From a virus, in IMG/VR virus record IMGVR_UViG_3300043099_000404, positions 1 to 39,142 of that record: DNA of 39,142 nt. One strand, 5' to 3'. Both the position numbers and the translations under genes were made by a program. Of the stretch, positions 25,153 through 32,659 are shown one piece after another. The notes beneath the pieces were generated by a model. The model ran no database searches, was not told where the DNA came from, and saw only the letters and a list, made by a program, of their open reading frames with translations. The stretch's first letter is position 1; each line of letters begins with the position of its first letter.

Positions 25153-26748
25153 TTAAAACGGTTCCTCCTCCGAAGAGTCAAGTGAGTTGAAGGTAGCAGC
25201 CAGGATCTCAGTCTGCCTGCCTGTCTCTGTATTGTAGCACAGAACCCCTGCAGGTCCGGTGCGTCCGTTGAAGCGGTTCTTGAGGACCACCAGGTTGGAC
25301 TCATCATCCCCGGCTGAGAGGTTCCTCTCCAGGGCGATCACGATGTCAGACAGCTGTACGATGGCGTGTGAGCCCCGCAGCTGGCCTAGGGAGACCTTCC
25401 CCCCATCTTCGTGTCCCTTGTCCCCCTGAGGCCGCCTGAGGTGGCTGATGAGCAGCATCCCCACTCTGGTCTCCTCCACGAAGGAGCGGAGCTTGGTCAT
25501 GGTCACATCAATCAGCTTGCGCTCGTCCCCTGTGTCATTACCACTGAGCAGGATCGAGAGGTGATCGAGGACAATCCACTTGACCCCGTGAGCCATAACT
25601 AGGAATCGGCAGTCAGCCAGGATTGCATCCGGGTCCACTGATCCGAAGCCGTCACGTAGAAACACCCGTCCTGTGCCAAGAGTAGCACTGAATGCTTCCT
25701 TGAGATCGCCGGAGTTGTCGATGTGGAGTGGTCGATCAGCTTTGACACTCATCAACCTAAGGGCTGTCCGTTGGATGGACTCCTCTAGGGCAATGTAGCC
25801 AATAGTATGACCCTCATCGACAAGGTGCTGAGCAACCTCACCGCAGAAGGTAGATTTGCCAACACCAGTACCTGCTGTGACTGTGACCAGCTCACCCAAG
25901 CGCAAGCCCATCGTCACACTGTTAAGCCCAATGAAAGGCCATGAAGCATCTTTCCCGGTTAGTGGTTTCTGAACTAGATCAAACAGGGTGGACCCGTCGA
26001 TGATTGTCTTCGGCTTCCAAGGCTCAGCATTGTAGATGGCCTGCAGTACCGCTGCTGTGTCTCCAGCTTGAATCGCCTCATTCGCATCCTTGTAAGGAGA
26101 AATGGTGGCGATCTTGCATCTGTTGTGGGGGAACAGTGGGGCACACTCTTGAGCAGCCTTTTGTCCTTCAGAGTCAGAGTCAAAGAATAGAATAATCTCC
26201 TCAAAGTTGAGCAACCACTTGAGCTGACGTTCAAGGCTTTTCCTGGCAGACTTCGCACCGTTCGGGATGCTTACAACTGGCCAGGTAGGTCGTACCTTGA
26301 ACACGCTCAAAGCGTCGATCTCACCTTCAGTGATTGTGATGCTTTTCCCCTTACCCCACAGCTGCTGGCCAAAGAGTGTTTTGGAGTTGACACCAGAGTA
26401 GAAGAAGTCCTTCCCTGGTTGCCTCCCCTTGAATCCACACAGCTGACGCTCTTCGTCGTAGTACGGAAACTTGATAGTTTGAGTCTCAGAGTCGTACCTG
26501 ACGTTGAACTTCTTGCACTGCTCTTGGTTGATGTTGCGGGTCTTTAGGCGAATAATCTCGCCAGTGAAATCCATAATTGCACGTCGATTTGGCTTTTGGA
26601 TTGTGTCGCCTGTTGAACCTGTATGGTGGCCACAGGAGAAGCAATGAGTATGACCGTCAGTGTAGACAGCATTGGCATCGCTACTCCCGCAGCTTGGGCA
26701 GGGCTCATGGCAGACGAACTCCGAATCAGAGTCGTCTAGTTGAACCAT
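25153..26748 (-). CDS. Primase-helicase (T7 gp4-like)
   Basis: The 531-residue fusion enzyme has an N-terminal zinc site (Cys17, Cys20, Cys36, Cys39). A TOPRIM primase core follows (TEGEIDALS near 140, FFDSDSEG near 188). The RecA-like DnaB-family helicase has Walker A GTGVGKST (293-300), an LEES glutamate motif, Walker B WIVLDHLS and an SHLRRP motif. The acidic tail SSEEEPF ends in Phe, as in T7 gp4, where it contacts the DNA polymerase. It unwinds DNA and makes primers at the fork. It begins 13 bp inside the endonuclease 3' end. Confidence 0.96.
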   Translation of the reverse strand: MVQLDDSDSEFVCHEPCPSCGSSDANAVYTDGHTHCFSCGHHTGSTGDTIQKPNRRAIMDFTGEIIRLKTRNINQEQCKKFNVRYDSETQTIKFPYYDEERQLCGFKGRQPGKDFFYSGVNSKTLFGQQLWGKGKSITITEGEIDALSVFKVRPTWPVVSIPNGAKSARKSLERQLKWLLNFEEIILFFDSDSEGQKAAQECAPLFPHNRCKIATISPYKDANEAIQAGDTAAVLQAIYNAEPWKPKTIIDGSTLFDLVQKPLTGKDASWPFIGLNSVTMGLRLGELVTVTAGTGVGKSTFCGEVAQHLVDEGHTIGYIALEESIQRTALRLMSVKADRPLHIDNSGDLKEAFSATLGTGRVFLRDGFGSVDPDAILADCRFLVMAHGVKWIVLDHLSILLSGNDTGDERKLIDVTMTKLRSFVEETRVGMLLISHLRRPQGDKGHEDGGKVSLGQLRGSHAIVQLSDIVIALERNLSAGDDESNLVVLKNRFNGRTGPAGVLCYNTETGRQTEILAATFNSLDSSEEEPF

Positions 26749-27092
26749 TCAATCGGTATCCTCATGTAGTGTGCCCACGGGAATCCATTCTTGTCACACC
26801 ACATAGCGTAGGTGGTATTGGATCCCTTGTTGATTGGGTTTTGCGGGTTCTGGAACACCATCCGAATGTCAAGCTCTGGGTGAGCCTGTTTTATGGCAAG
26901 CATCTTGCGTCGGTCTTCTGGTTTGAACCAACCTTTAGCTTCTAGGATTACACCATTTGTTAGTACGAAATCGGGTGTGTAGTTGGCTTCAATGATGTAA
27001 GGCAGCTTGGTAGGTTCGTACTCAAACTGCCTGTCATTCAGCTCCAGATACCGCGCCAGCTTCTCTTCAAGTTTGGAGCGGTACTTAGTCAT
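26736..27092 (-). CDS. Endonuclease I / Holliday junction resolvase (T7 gp3-like)
   Basis: A 118-residue protein with the gp3 active site TPDF-x8-LEAKG: Asp41, Glu51 and Lys53 have the same spacing as T7 Asp55, Glu65 and Lys67. Glu9 or Glu10 is the likely N-terminal acid. HPELDIRMVFQNP and the C-terminal IPIEWFN block also match T7 gp3. It resolves branched DNA before packaging and helps break down host DNA. ATG 27092 overlaps the SSB stop. Confidence 0.93.
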   Translation of the reverse strand: MTKYRSKLEEKLARYLELNDRQFEYEPTKLPYIIEANYTPDFVLTNGVILEAKGWFKPEDRRKMLAIKQAHPELDIRMVFQNPQNPINKGSNTTYAMWCDKNGFPWAHYMRIPIEWFN

Positions 27093-27685
27093 CAGAAGGG
27101 CGCGTCGTCGTCTCTCTCTTCACCCACCTCTCCCTCATCTTCAGGAGGATTGAAGTTGGGGTCACTTTGGGAGAAGCCATCAACCTCACCGAAGAGGTTA
27201 GTCACTTCTTCATCAGAGAGATCTCCTGCATCAGAGCCACCACCGCTGGATACCAGCTTGAGGATCTGAGCACCACGTACCTTTAGGGAGCATCCAACCT
27301 TGTTGCCATAGATGTACGGCTTCAGATCAATGATGAGTCGGACAACCGTACCCTTCCAGATGCTGATACCGAGATCAATGGGCTCACCCTTGGCATCTAC
27401 CCAAGGGAACATGGGAGGATTATCGTCTCCAGCGTAGTTGTACTTGACAAGGCCGTTTTCTTCCCACTTAGGAGCGGCCTTCTCGATCTTGCGTTCAGAT
27501 ACCTTCTTGTCTTTGAGAGTCTTGACACCCCAGGCAATGCACTTCTCGAAGCACTCATCAAACTCCTGAAGTTCTGCAGGAGGAATCTTGAAGCTGATGG
27601 TACAGTTGTCGAACTTGCCACCAGGTCTGAGGGCGTTGATGAAGCCTTCAAGGGTGGCCGTGATGATGAAGCGGTTTTCAGACAT
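27092..27685 (-). CDS. Single-stranded DNA-binding protein (T7 gp2.5-like)
   Basis: The 197-residue protein starts at MSENRF (ATG 27685); the 22 upstream codons in this frame overlap the preceding gene and look unconserved. Its beta-rich body is followed by a Gly/Ser linker and a strongly acidic tail ending ERDDDAPF with a terminal Phe. This is the feature T7 gp2.5 uses to contact DNA polymerase and helicase. The place just before gp3 is that of gene 2.5. Fold similarity is inferred. Confidence 0.86.
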   Translation of the reverse strand: MSENRFIITATLEGFINALRPGGKFDNCTISFKIPPAELQEFDECFEKCIAWGVKTLKDKKVSERKIEKAAPKWEENGLVKYNYAGDDNPPMFPWVDAKGEPIDLGISIWKGTVVRLIIDLKPYIYGNKVGCSLKVRGAQILKLVSSGGGSDAGDLSDEEVTNLFGEVDGFSQSDPNFNPPEDEGEVGEERDDDAPF

Positions 27686-27911
27686 TCTCTTCAGTAGCAA
27701 GTGAGGCAACAAGAACCTGGTGATCAGCGTAGCACTCAAGGTGATCCTCAAGTGTTTCGTTCAGGGTCTCATCGTAGGTTTGAGCGAACTGCTCCACGAT
27801 CCCTTCATCCCATCCCAAACCTGGGTATTGCTGATTGAATTGCTCAGCGAGGGCTTTGTAGTTGGGAGCTGAACTCACCAAGGGCAAGGTGGATACTTTA
27901 GGTGCAGCCAT
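27678..27911 (-). CDS. Small hypothetical protein upstream of SSB
   Basis: A 77-residue acidic product (MAAPKVSTLPLV start; many Glu/Asp/Gln in the C-terminal half). ATG 27911 directly follows the previous stop (TGAAATG) and the 3' end overlaps the SSB start by 8 bp, so translation is likely coupled. The longer frame to 28010 overlaps the neighbour and is not preferred. No family is recognised. Confidence 0.65.
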   Translation of the reverse strand: MAAPKVSTLPLVSSAPNYKALAEQFNQQYPGLGWDEGIVEQFAQTYDETLNETLEDHLECYADHQVLVASLATEENV

Positions 27912-27912
27912 T

Positions 27913-28083
27913 TCAGTAAACGTCGTTGGTGAGTCGGTCGTTGGGGCCGTAGTCTTCATCAGCCGCTGGTTCAATGTCCTCAGCTGCAATGTGGTAGGCA
28001 GTCTCAGCATCAGCTACAGAGCAACCAGCATCGAGGGCTTCACGGTAAGCAGAGGAGGCCACGGTGTCCTTAGTGAGAGGCAT
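27913..28083 (-). CDS. Small acidic hypothetical protein
   Basis: A 56-residue product starting MPLTKDTVASSAYREALD, helical with an acidic tail (DIEPAADEDYGPNDRLTNDVY). ATG 28083 is used because the longer frame upstream covers the hairpin in the intergenic space. It ends 1 bp before the next gene. No family is recognised. Confidence 0.58.
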   Translation of the reverse strand: MPLTKDTVASSAYREALDAGCSVADAETAYHIAAEDIEPAADEDYGPNDRLTNDVY

Positions 28084-28110
28084 AGAAAAGAGGAGGCTTG
28101 TGAGAGGAAC

Positions 28111-28140
28111 GGTGGTGAGCCTCAGGGAAGACCCACCACC
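28111..28140 (-). terminator. Hairpin between AT-hook gene and downstream small gene
   Basis: Minus-strand GGTGGTG pairs with CACCACC around a 16-nt loop that can form a small GGG/CCC hairpin, followed by GTTCCTCTC. The U-run is weak, so this may be an attenuator or RNA-processing site rather than a full terminator. It lies in the only sizeable gap (72 bp) of the replication block. Confidence 0.35.
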
Positions 28141-28155
28141 TGGGTATGGCTTCAC

Positions 28156-28509
28156 TCAGCCAGCAGCAGGGCGACGGCCACGGGGACGGCCAGTGGGGAC
28201 GGCGATCACACCACACTCAGGGAAGACACCCTCTTCACCGGCATTGAGGCGCTTGACGATGGCCTTGGCGGTTTTGATGGCAACGTCGGTGGTGAACCGC
28301 TTGAAGCGGATAGAGCCAACACGGGCACTCTTCAGGGCATCGCCTTTGGCGTTCAGCACGAACTGGAAGACCGAGATGGCACCCACAGCTTCAGGGTCAT
28401 AGTCCTCAGCAGGAGCAGGCTCGTGGAAGCTGTAGGTGCCAAGCTTCTTCTGGTCGGCCTTGGAGAGGGTCACTTCGGTAGCAGGAGCGGTAGCGGTAGC
28501 GGTAGGCAT
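28156..28509 (-). CDS. Hypothetical protein with C-terminal AT-hook-like motif
   Basis: A 117-residue product from ATG 28509 (MPTATATAPAT). A globular middle contains FQFVLNAKGDALKSARVGSIRFKRF and the C-terminus is TGRPRGRRPAAG, an AT-hook-like GRPRGR core that binds the DNA minor groove. It starts 4 bp after the RNA polymerase stop. It may be a DNA-binding or nucleoid-type factor. The upstream in-frame extension to 28584 lies inside the polymerase gene and is rejected. Confidence 0.68.
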   Translation of the reverse strand: MPTATATAPATEVTLSKADQKKLGTYSFHEPAPAEDYDPEAVGAISVFQFVLNAKGDALKSARVGSIRFKRFTTDVAIKTAKAIVKRLNAGEEGVFPECGVIAVPTGRPRGRRPAAG

Positions 28510-28513
28510 TTGC

Positions 28514-30877
28514 TTAACAGAAAAGATAGGGTGAGTTGAGGGAGCAGTTGATGTCGAGATCACCGATGATGATGCTCTCATCAAATTCTACTCCAAGTTG
28601 AGCAGCCCAATCCCTTAGGACAGGCTTTTGATACAATTCGACAAACTTGATCCTGATGTCCCTGGACACCCTACCCATGTCGCAACTCCTAGCGAGGATG
28701 CAATCGTGGATCAAGGTGAAGGGATAGTCAGTCTCAGAGAATGCCAGGTGGAGCAGGGAGGCGTCCAAACTGTGGACAAGGTTAGGAGCAGATGCCCCAC
28801 GGTGATGGTTGAGATCAGGTTCCTCAGTGTCGAGACTCAGGGAGTAGCGTACACTGCTGCCAAGTAACTTGGTTTTGATCCTGATTGACTCACACTTCCT
28901 GAGATCCTGCTTAACAGGAAACCCAGAGGGAGTGACCCAACACACTGAAGAGCTTTCAGTCCTTTTGACTGTTTCTACTACAGCATTCCTAATGAACTTC
29001 ATGGCCCGTATAGGACCAGGTATGACAGAAGGAATAGCTTCAGTAAAAACAGCCTTGGTAACCAAACTCAATTCAACGGGGGACCCATCAGGAAATTCCC
29101 GTGGTAGCTCCTCCCTGATGTAACCACGAGCAGAGCTAGCAGTGACACCATAGGGTGTTGTCATGACCGTCCTCTTTGTAACCTTTCGATTCATCAGAGG
29201 ATGATACTTCTCAGGCAAGAACTCTTTCGCTTTTTCAGCAACAGCTAAGTAAGCATCAGCGGGCTTGTCTGTGACAATCACATTGACCAGTGAAGCAGCT
29301 GACAAATCCTGAGTCAACGCAGCAAGATGCTGTAGACCAGAACAAGTAGCGTCAACACCAATGGGTAGGTTAGACCAGTCTCTTGATCTATCAATCACAC
29401 AGTCGTTGTATTCGACACAAGATGCAAGGAAGCACCAAGGCTCACTTGTATCCGACCAGTCAGACAAATTGCCTAACGGATCATTGGCGATTCTAGATAT
29501 GAGATCGTGGTTCTCGCTGACCCACTGCTGTCTCTCCTCCATTGTAGACTTGTCGAGTCCGAACGTAGTGGCAACCTGGAAGGCTAACCAGTACTCCTCG
29601 ATAGGACCAGGCTCAGCAAACAGGAGTAGACTCTTTTCAAAGTCTGTCCCCTGAGGATGTAGCACAGTACAGAGTGGGTAGGCTCGACCCCTGTAGTCAA
29701 ATGACCAGGGGATCCAGAACTCTTCTTCGTCTACAAACTTCTTGGCTACGAATAGTAGTTCATTGGTTCTGTAGTTCTTCTGACTCAACGTGTAGTTTGA
29801 GTCTTCGATTTGAGTCCTAGCCCTCCTATACTCCAACTTGGCTTCATCTGAGGCCGAGTCCCAGTCAGGTTTGACGGGAGGTTCTTGAGGCTGCATCTGG
29901 CAGAACTTACCAATGGTTAGTCCTCTCTCCTTACACTCCACGGCTACTTCATAGATCAGTCGATTCACCCTGTAGGGGACCTTCTGGATCTTGTTCAGCA
30001 TCCTCAGTGCAGGGGTGCCATCAATCGTAGCCGGTACTAGTGGTCCCCCTCTTCGGCTGCGGATCATGGAGTGCCTCTCCCTGAGCGTGGAATCCAAGTA
30101 GCCACCACGCACCTTAGAGGTCCAGGGCATCGGCTCACACAGCATGGGCCACTGGCAGATGGCGATCTCCTCAGCACGCTCCAGGAGGGCCATACGGGCC
30201 TCGATGAAGGCTTGTGAGGGCACCACCAAGGTGTGGTCCTTGTGTCGGACCTTGTGGGCCTTCAGCTCAAGCCAGCCCGTCACCTCCATCAGCTGCTTCA
30301 GGAACCAGGTCCCAATCTTGCACTTGGTGGTAGGCATCCACTTAGGTGAGGAGTGGGCCACCTTGTTCATTTTGGAGCGGTAGTCTTGCCTGGCGTAGGA
30401 GTAGCCCTTGCGCTTTCCTTTTTGGTAGAACCTGACTGATTCAAACTCCTTTGGGTAGGCAGCTTCAAAGCAACTGAGCTGGTACTCGTCGTAGATCCTT
30501 TCACCAATAGCAGCAGCTAGGTACTGAAGGGTGTTTTTAGGGAACACCATTTTGCTATGATCAAGGGTCATCTTGATGGTGATCAAGGATAGCACGTAAG
30601 GATCCATACCTTGGACATTGGCTACGTCCTGACCATACTCAGCTGATTGACCTTGGCCAATACGGTTGATACTTTCCCTGATCCTTTCAGCGATGATGGC
30701 TACAGGATCTTCACCTTTGTCTGTCCTCCGCATGAAGGCTTTGCCATACACGGTGGCACTGCAGTAGTTATTGTCCTCTGCAGCTTTTGTCCGCTCCTTG
30801 AGTCGTTTGCGGGCCTCAGTACGTGCTTCATCTTCCAGGGCAAGTTGTCGCTGGACTGGTGTTTGTGTCATGAGCAT
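28514..30877 (-). CDS. Single-subunit DNA-directed RNA polymerase (T7 gp1-like)
   Basis: The 787-residue enzyme (T7 RNAP 883 aa) shows motif A GVDATCSGLQH (Asp509, equivalent to T7 Asp537) and motif B RKVTKRTVMTTPYG (Lys568 and Tyr576, equivalent to T7 Lys631 and Tyr639). Motif C TLIHDC (Asp725, equivalent to Asp812) and the palm segment FDYRGRAYP are also present. It transcribes the middle and late genes that follow. Two start codons, 30877 and 30871, are possible and neither has a clear Shine-Dalgarno. The specificity-loop region differs from T7, so its promoter cannot be predicted by analogy. Confidence 0.97.
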   Translation of the reverse strand: MLMTQTPVQRQLALEDEARTEARKRLKERTKAAEDNNYCSATVYGKAFMRRTDKGEDPVAIIAERIRESINRIGQGQSAEYGQDVANVQGMDPYVLSLITIKMTLDHSKMVFPKNTLQYLAAAIGERIYDEYQLSCFEAAYPKEFESVRFYQKGKRKGYSYARQDYRSKMNKVAHSSPKWMPTTKCKIGTWFLKQLMEVTGWLELKAHKVRHKDHTLVVPSQAFIEARMALLERAEEIAICQWPMLCEPMPWTSKVRGGYLDSTLRERHSMIRSRRGGPLVPATIDGTPALRMLNKIQKVPYRVNRLIYEVAVECKERGLTIGKFCQMQPQEPPVKPDWDSASDEAKLEYRRARTQIEDSNYTLSQKNYRTNELLFVAKKFVDEEEFWIPWSFDYRGRAYPLCTVLHPQGTDFEKSLLLFAEPGPIEEYWLAFQVATTFGLDKSTMEERQQWVSENHDLISRIANDPLGNLSDWSDTSEPWCFLASCVEYNDCVIDRSRDWSNLPIGVDATCSGLQHLAALTQDLSAASLVNVIVTDKPADAYLAVAEKAKEFLPEKYHPLMNRKVTKRTVMTTPYGVTASSARGYIREELPREFPDGSPVELSLVTKAVFTEAIPSVIPGPIRAMKFIRNAVVETVKRTESSSVCWVTPSGFPVKQDLRKCESIRIKTKLLGSSVRYSLSLDTEEPDLNHHRGASAPNLVHSLDASLLHLAFSETDYPFTLIHDCILARSCDMGRVSRDIRIKFVELYQKPVLRDWAAQLGVEFDESIIIGDLDINCSLNSPYLFC

Positions 30878-30919
30878 TTGGCTTGTGATAGAATCTACAC
30901 CACTTCCCAGGTTGGAAGG

Positions 30920-31195
30920 TCAGTCATTTGTTGGCCTGGGCTGCCCCTCCTGCCGCAGTTCGGCGGCGATGTGGGTAATGATGCTGAGTGCGCGGTTCCA
31001 GCCTAGTTCGTAGTCATCGGGTTTAGAGCCTTCCCATTCGTCGGGTCCTAGCTTTACCCGATCCACAGCAGCGATCAGCGCGGCGGCGATCTGAGATCGA
31101 CGAGTGCCTTCAATGTTGCCACACTGAACAGGACAGTTTGTCCATGCAGCATCCCATACAGCCTGCGCGGCGGGGGATAGGGGTGGGGTGGGCAT
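30920..31195 (-). CDS. Small hypothetical early protein
   Basis: A 91-residue product (MPTPPLSPAAQAVWDAAW start) with two Ala-rich helices (QIAAALIAAVDRV and NRALSIITHIAAELRQ) and a short Cys pair (PVQCG). The opening LSPAAQAV style is frequent in small proteins of picocyanobacterial phages and prophages. Its ATG overlaps the upstream stop in a TAATG junction. The function is unknown. Confidence 0.7.
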   Translation of the reverse strand: MPTPPLSPAAQAVWDAAWTNCPVQCGNIEGTRRSQIAAALIAAVDRVKLGPDEWEGSKPDDYELGWNRALSIITHIAAELRQEGQPRPTND

Positions 31196-31356
31196 TAGCT
31201 CTCTGTTTTTGTGGGCTGGTAGGTGCTAGTGGCTCGCTGTTTTACCCATGCAATCGCTTCGCCGAGAGTTACAGCACCCGAAAGGCGGACATCTTGATCA
31301 CCCGATGCCAGCCAAAAGGAGCCGCTGGGCTCTCTAAAGGCCGTTTCAGTATCGCG
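31195..31356 (-). pseudogene. 3' segment of an early gene split by an in-frame UAA
   Basis: After the TAA at 31359-31357 the same frame continues open for 53 codons to a TAA at 31197-31195, without any ATG, GTG or TTG to start it. The translated stretch contains FREPSGSFWLASGDQDVRLS and TLGEAIAWVKQRA, which look like a folded protein end. Its stop makes a TAATG junction with the next gene, as a real gene end would. It is most simply the C-terminal half of the preceding gene, detached by a nonsense change or reached by readthrough. Confidence 0.6.
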
Positions 31357-31542
31357 TTAGCCAAACCCTGTCATTCGATCCAATACGGTCAGGCTTCCAA
31401 CGTCTGTATGCAATGCCCATTGGCGGCGATTCGTGTCATGCTGATTAGGGACTGTTTCAAACATGGAAGGGTCAAAGTGGGCGTCAAGTGTTGCCCCAAC
31501 CCAAAAGGGTTTTCCGCTTTCGGCGTGAACTTGTCTTTTCAT
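31357..31542 (-). CDS. Small early protein, probably truncated by in-frame UAA
   Basis: A 61-residue product from ATG 31542 (MKRQVHAESGKPFWVG), ending TVLDRMTGFG. The start overlaps the upstream stop as AAATGA. The TAA falls in the middle of what reads as one domain: DRMTGFG-stop-RDTETAF followed by a SGSFWLASGD block in the same frame. I judge the intact ancestor to have been about 115 residues. The function is unknown. Confidence 0.6.
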   Translation of the reverse strand: MKRQVHAESGKPFWVGATLDAHFDPSMFETVPNQHDTNRRQWALHTDVGSLTVLDRMTGFG

Positions 31543-31931
31543 TTGATACTCCAACTGCGGCGCTCGACCAGGGAGCAGCCGGGCACGGGCTCGGTGGTGG
31601 GGCGGGCGTAGCGGGCGAGGATGGCGCCACATAGATCGGCAACATCTTCGGCACAGACATTGCCGATCAGTCGCGCAGTAGGTTCCCAGCCGAAAGCGCA
31701 CTCTCGAACCGCCGTTGCAATGGATGCGATTCGCTCCGTCACCCCCTCAGGCTCAGGCTGGGATAGGAGGTCTGCCGCAGTGGATAGAACGAGGTCCGCA
31801 TCGCGTAACGGCTCTGCAGGCACGCGCATGGTGTACTCCCTGGCTACCGCCTCGGGGCCAAGCGTGACTGCATGAGCCAGTTGCTTAAGTCTGGCAATAA
31901 TGGCTGCACGATCGCTGCTGCTAATAGTCAT
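31539..31931 (-). CDS. Hypothetical early protein
   Basis: A 130-residue product from ATG 31931 (MTISSSDRAAIIARLKQL), which has GGAGG about 8 nt upstream. The longer frame to 32087 would run through the 29-aa membrane ORF and is rejected. Mostly helical and Ala-rich, it contains LSTAADLLSQPEPEGVTERI and a CAEDVADLCGAILARYA block that resembles small phage proteins of unknown role. It overlaps both neighbours by 3-4 bp (ATGA). Confidence 0.68.
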   Translation of the reverse strand: MTISSSDRAAIIARLKQLAHAVTLGPEAVAREYTMRVPAEPLRDADLVLSTAADLLSQPEPEGVTERIASIATAVRECAFGWEPTARLIGNVCAEDVADLCGAILARYARPTTEPVPGCSLVERRSWSIK

Positions 31932-32017
31932 CGTGAAGACCTCCGAAGATAAACCGCCACGATAATCACCATGGCGATGAGTGTGATAACGCTGTCGCTG
32001 TTGATATTGACCATCAT
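31928..32017 (-). CDS. 29-residue single-pass membrane microprotein
   Basis: ATG 32017 overlaps the previous stop (CCATGATGG) and the TGA at 31930-31928 overlaps the next ATG (CGATGACT), so the ORF fills its slot exactly with coupled translation. The product has a polar start (MMVNINSDS), one hydrophobic stretch (VITLIAMVIIVAVYL) and a basic end (RRSSR), which predicts a single membrane helix with a cytoplasmic C-terminus. GGAG lies about 8 nt before the start. Candidate roles are membrane modulation or superinfection exclusion; none is shown. Confidence 0.6.
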   Translation of the reverse strand: MMVNINSDSVITLIAMVIIVAVYLRRSSR

Positions 32018-32265
32018 GGCCGCATCCCCTCCGTCCAAAGAGGCGGATTGTCCGTGGTCTCCGGCTCAAGCTGGACAGCCTCAGCAATGGCCTCTAGGCA
32101 GATGCCTACAGCGTTTTCCATCCAATCCTGACTGCCATCATTCTCTGGCAAGCCTTGAAGCCCGCGTGCAAGAATCTTGGCAATGTTGAGCTGCAAGTCC
32201 GTAAATGGCCTAGCGTGCGCAATACGCATGAAGTGATCTTCGTGGTCAGATAGTTGATTTGTCAT
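32014..32265 (-). CDS. Hypothetical early protein
   Basis: An 83-residue acidic product starting MTNQLSDHEDHFM, with a helical middle (LQLNIAKILARGLQGL, NAVGICLEAIAEAVQLE) and a C-terminal WTEGMRP. The stop codon overlaps the start of the 29-residue membrane ORF. No family is recognised. Confidence 0.65.
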   Translation of the reverse strand: MTNQLSDHEDHFMRIAHARPFTDLQLNIAKILARGLQGLPENDGSQDWMENAVGICLEAIAEAVQLEPETTDNPPLWTEGMRP

Positions 32266-32297
32266 CTTAGAGTAGAGAAGTGGTGGTCACTTGTGGG

Positions 32298-32498
32298 TCA
32301 AAGGAGTAAATCGTCAACATCTTCGATAAATTGCTCTATTTTTTTGTTGACTGGGCCAAAACCCTGATCTTTTTCTTTGCCATCTGTTTGATAAATTGGC
32401 CAGTAAGTGTGGAGAACACTACGAAGCTCTCCCTTTGCTCGCTCCCAGGCCATATACCTCATTGTCTCGGCAACGCTGCGATTTGAAATGTCAGACAT
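32298..32498 (-). CDS. Hypothetical early protein
   Basis: A 66-residue product (MSDISNRSVAETMRYMAWERAKGE) that is helical with an acidic C-terminus EQFIEDVDDLLL. The start forms a TAATG overlap with the preceding 53-aa ORF, which itself supplies AGGAG about 7 nt upstream. The function is unknown. Confidence 0.66.
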   Translation of the reverse strand: MSDISNRSVAETMRYMAWERAKGELRSVLHTYWPIYQTDGKEKDQGFGPVNKKIEQFIEDVDDLLL

Positions 32499-32659
32499 TA
32501 GTTCTCCTCACTACGAGGTGGCAGTGGATTCGGATGTGCCTGGCCGCAGTGCTCGCATGTCGTGCCAGCAGGCCATCCATTGAGCGGCACATAGCCAACC
32601 TCACTCAGCTTGTAATGCCACGCATGAACGCCAATGAGGCAGAGAAGACGGTTGATCAT
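32498..32659 (-). CDS. 53-residue protein with CxxC pair
   Basis: ATG 32659 is preceded by AGAGGA at a good distance and overlaps the upstream remnant's stop (TAATG). The product starts [16 protein letters not shown] and carries TCEHCGQAHPNP, a CxxC that with Cys7 and several His could bind zinc. It ends in TAATG with the next gene. It overlaps the 3' end of the pentapeptide frame by 59 bp. Similar tiny LCLIGxHxW-type proteins are common in phages; the role is unknown. Confidence 0.65.
   Translation of the reverse strand: MINRLLCLIGVHAWHYKLSEVGYVPLNGWPAGTTCEHCGQAHPNPLPPRSEEN

Noticed and set aside
30878-30919. Promoter before the RNA polymerase gene (GATTCTATCAC, similar to the AATCTATCAC next to one CTATAG)
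   Set aside because: The similarity covers about nine bases only and lacks the ACTATAG core, so it is too weak to call.
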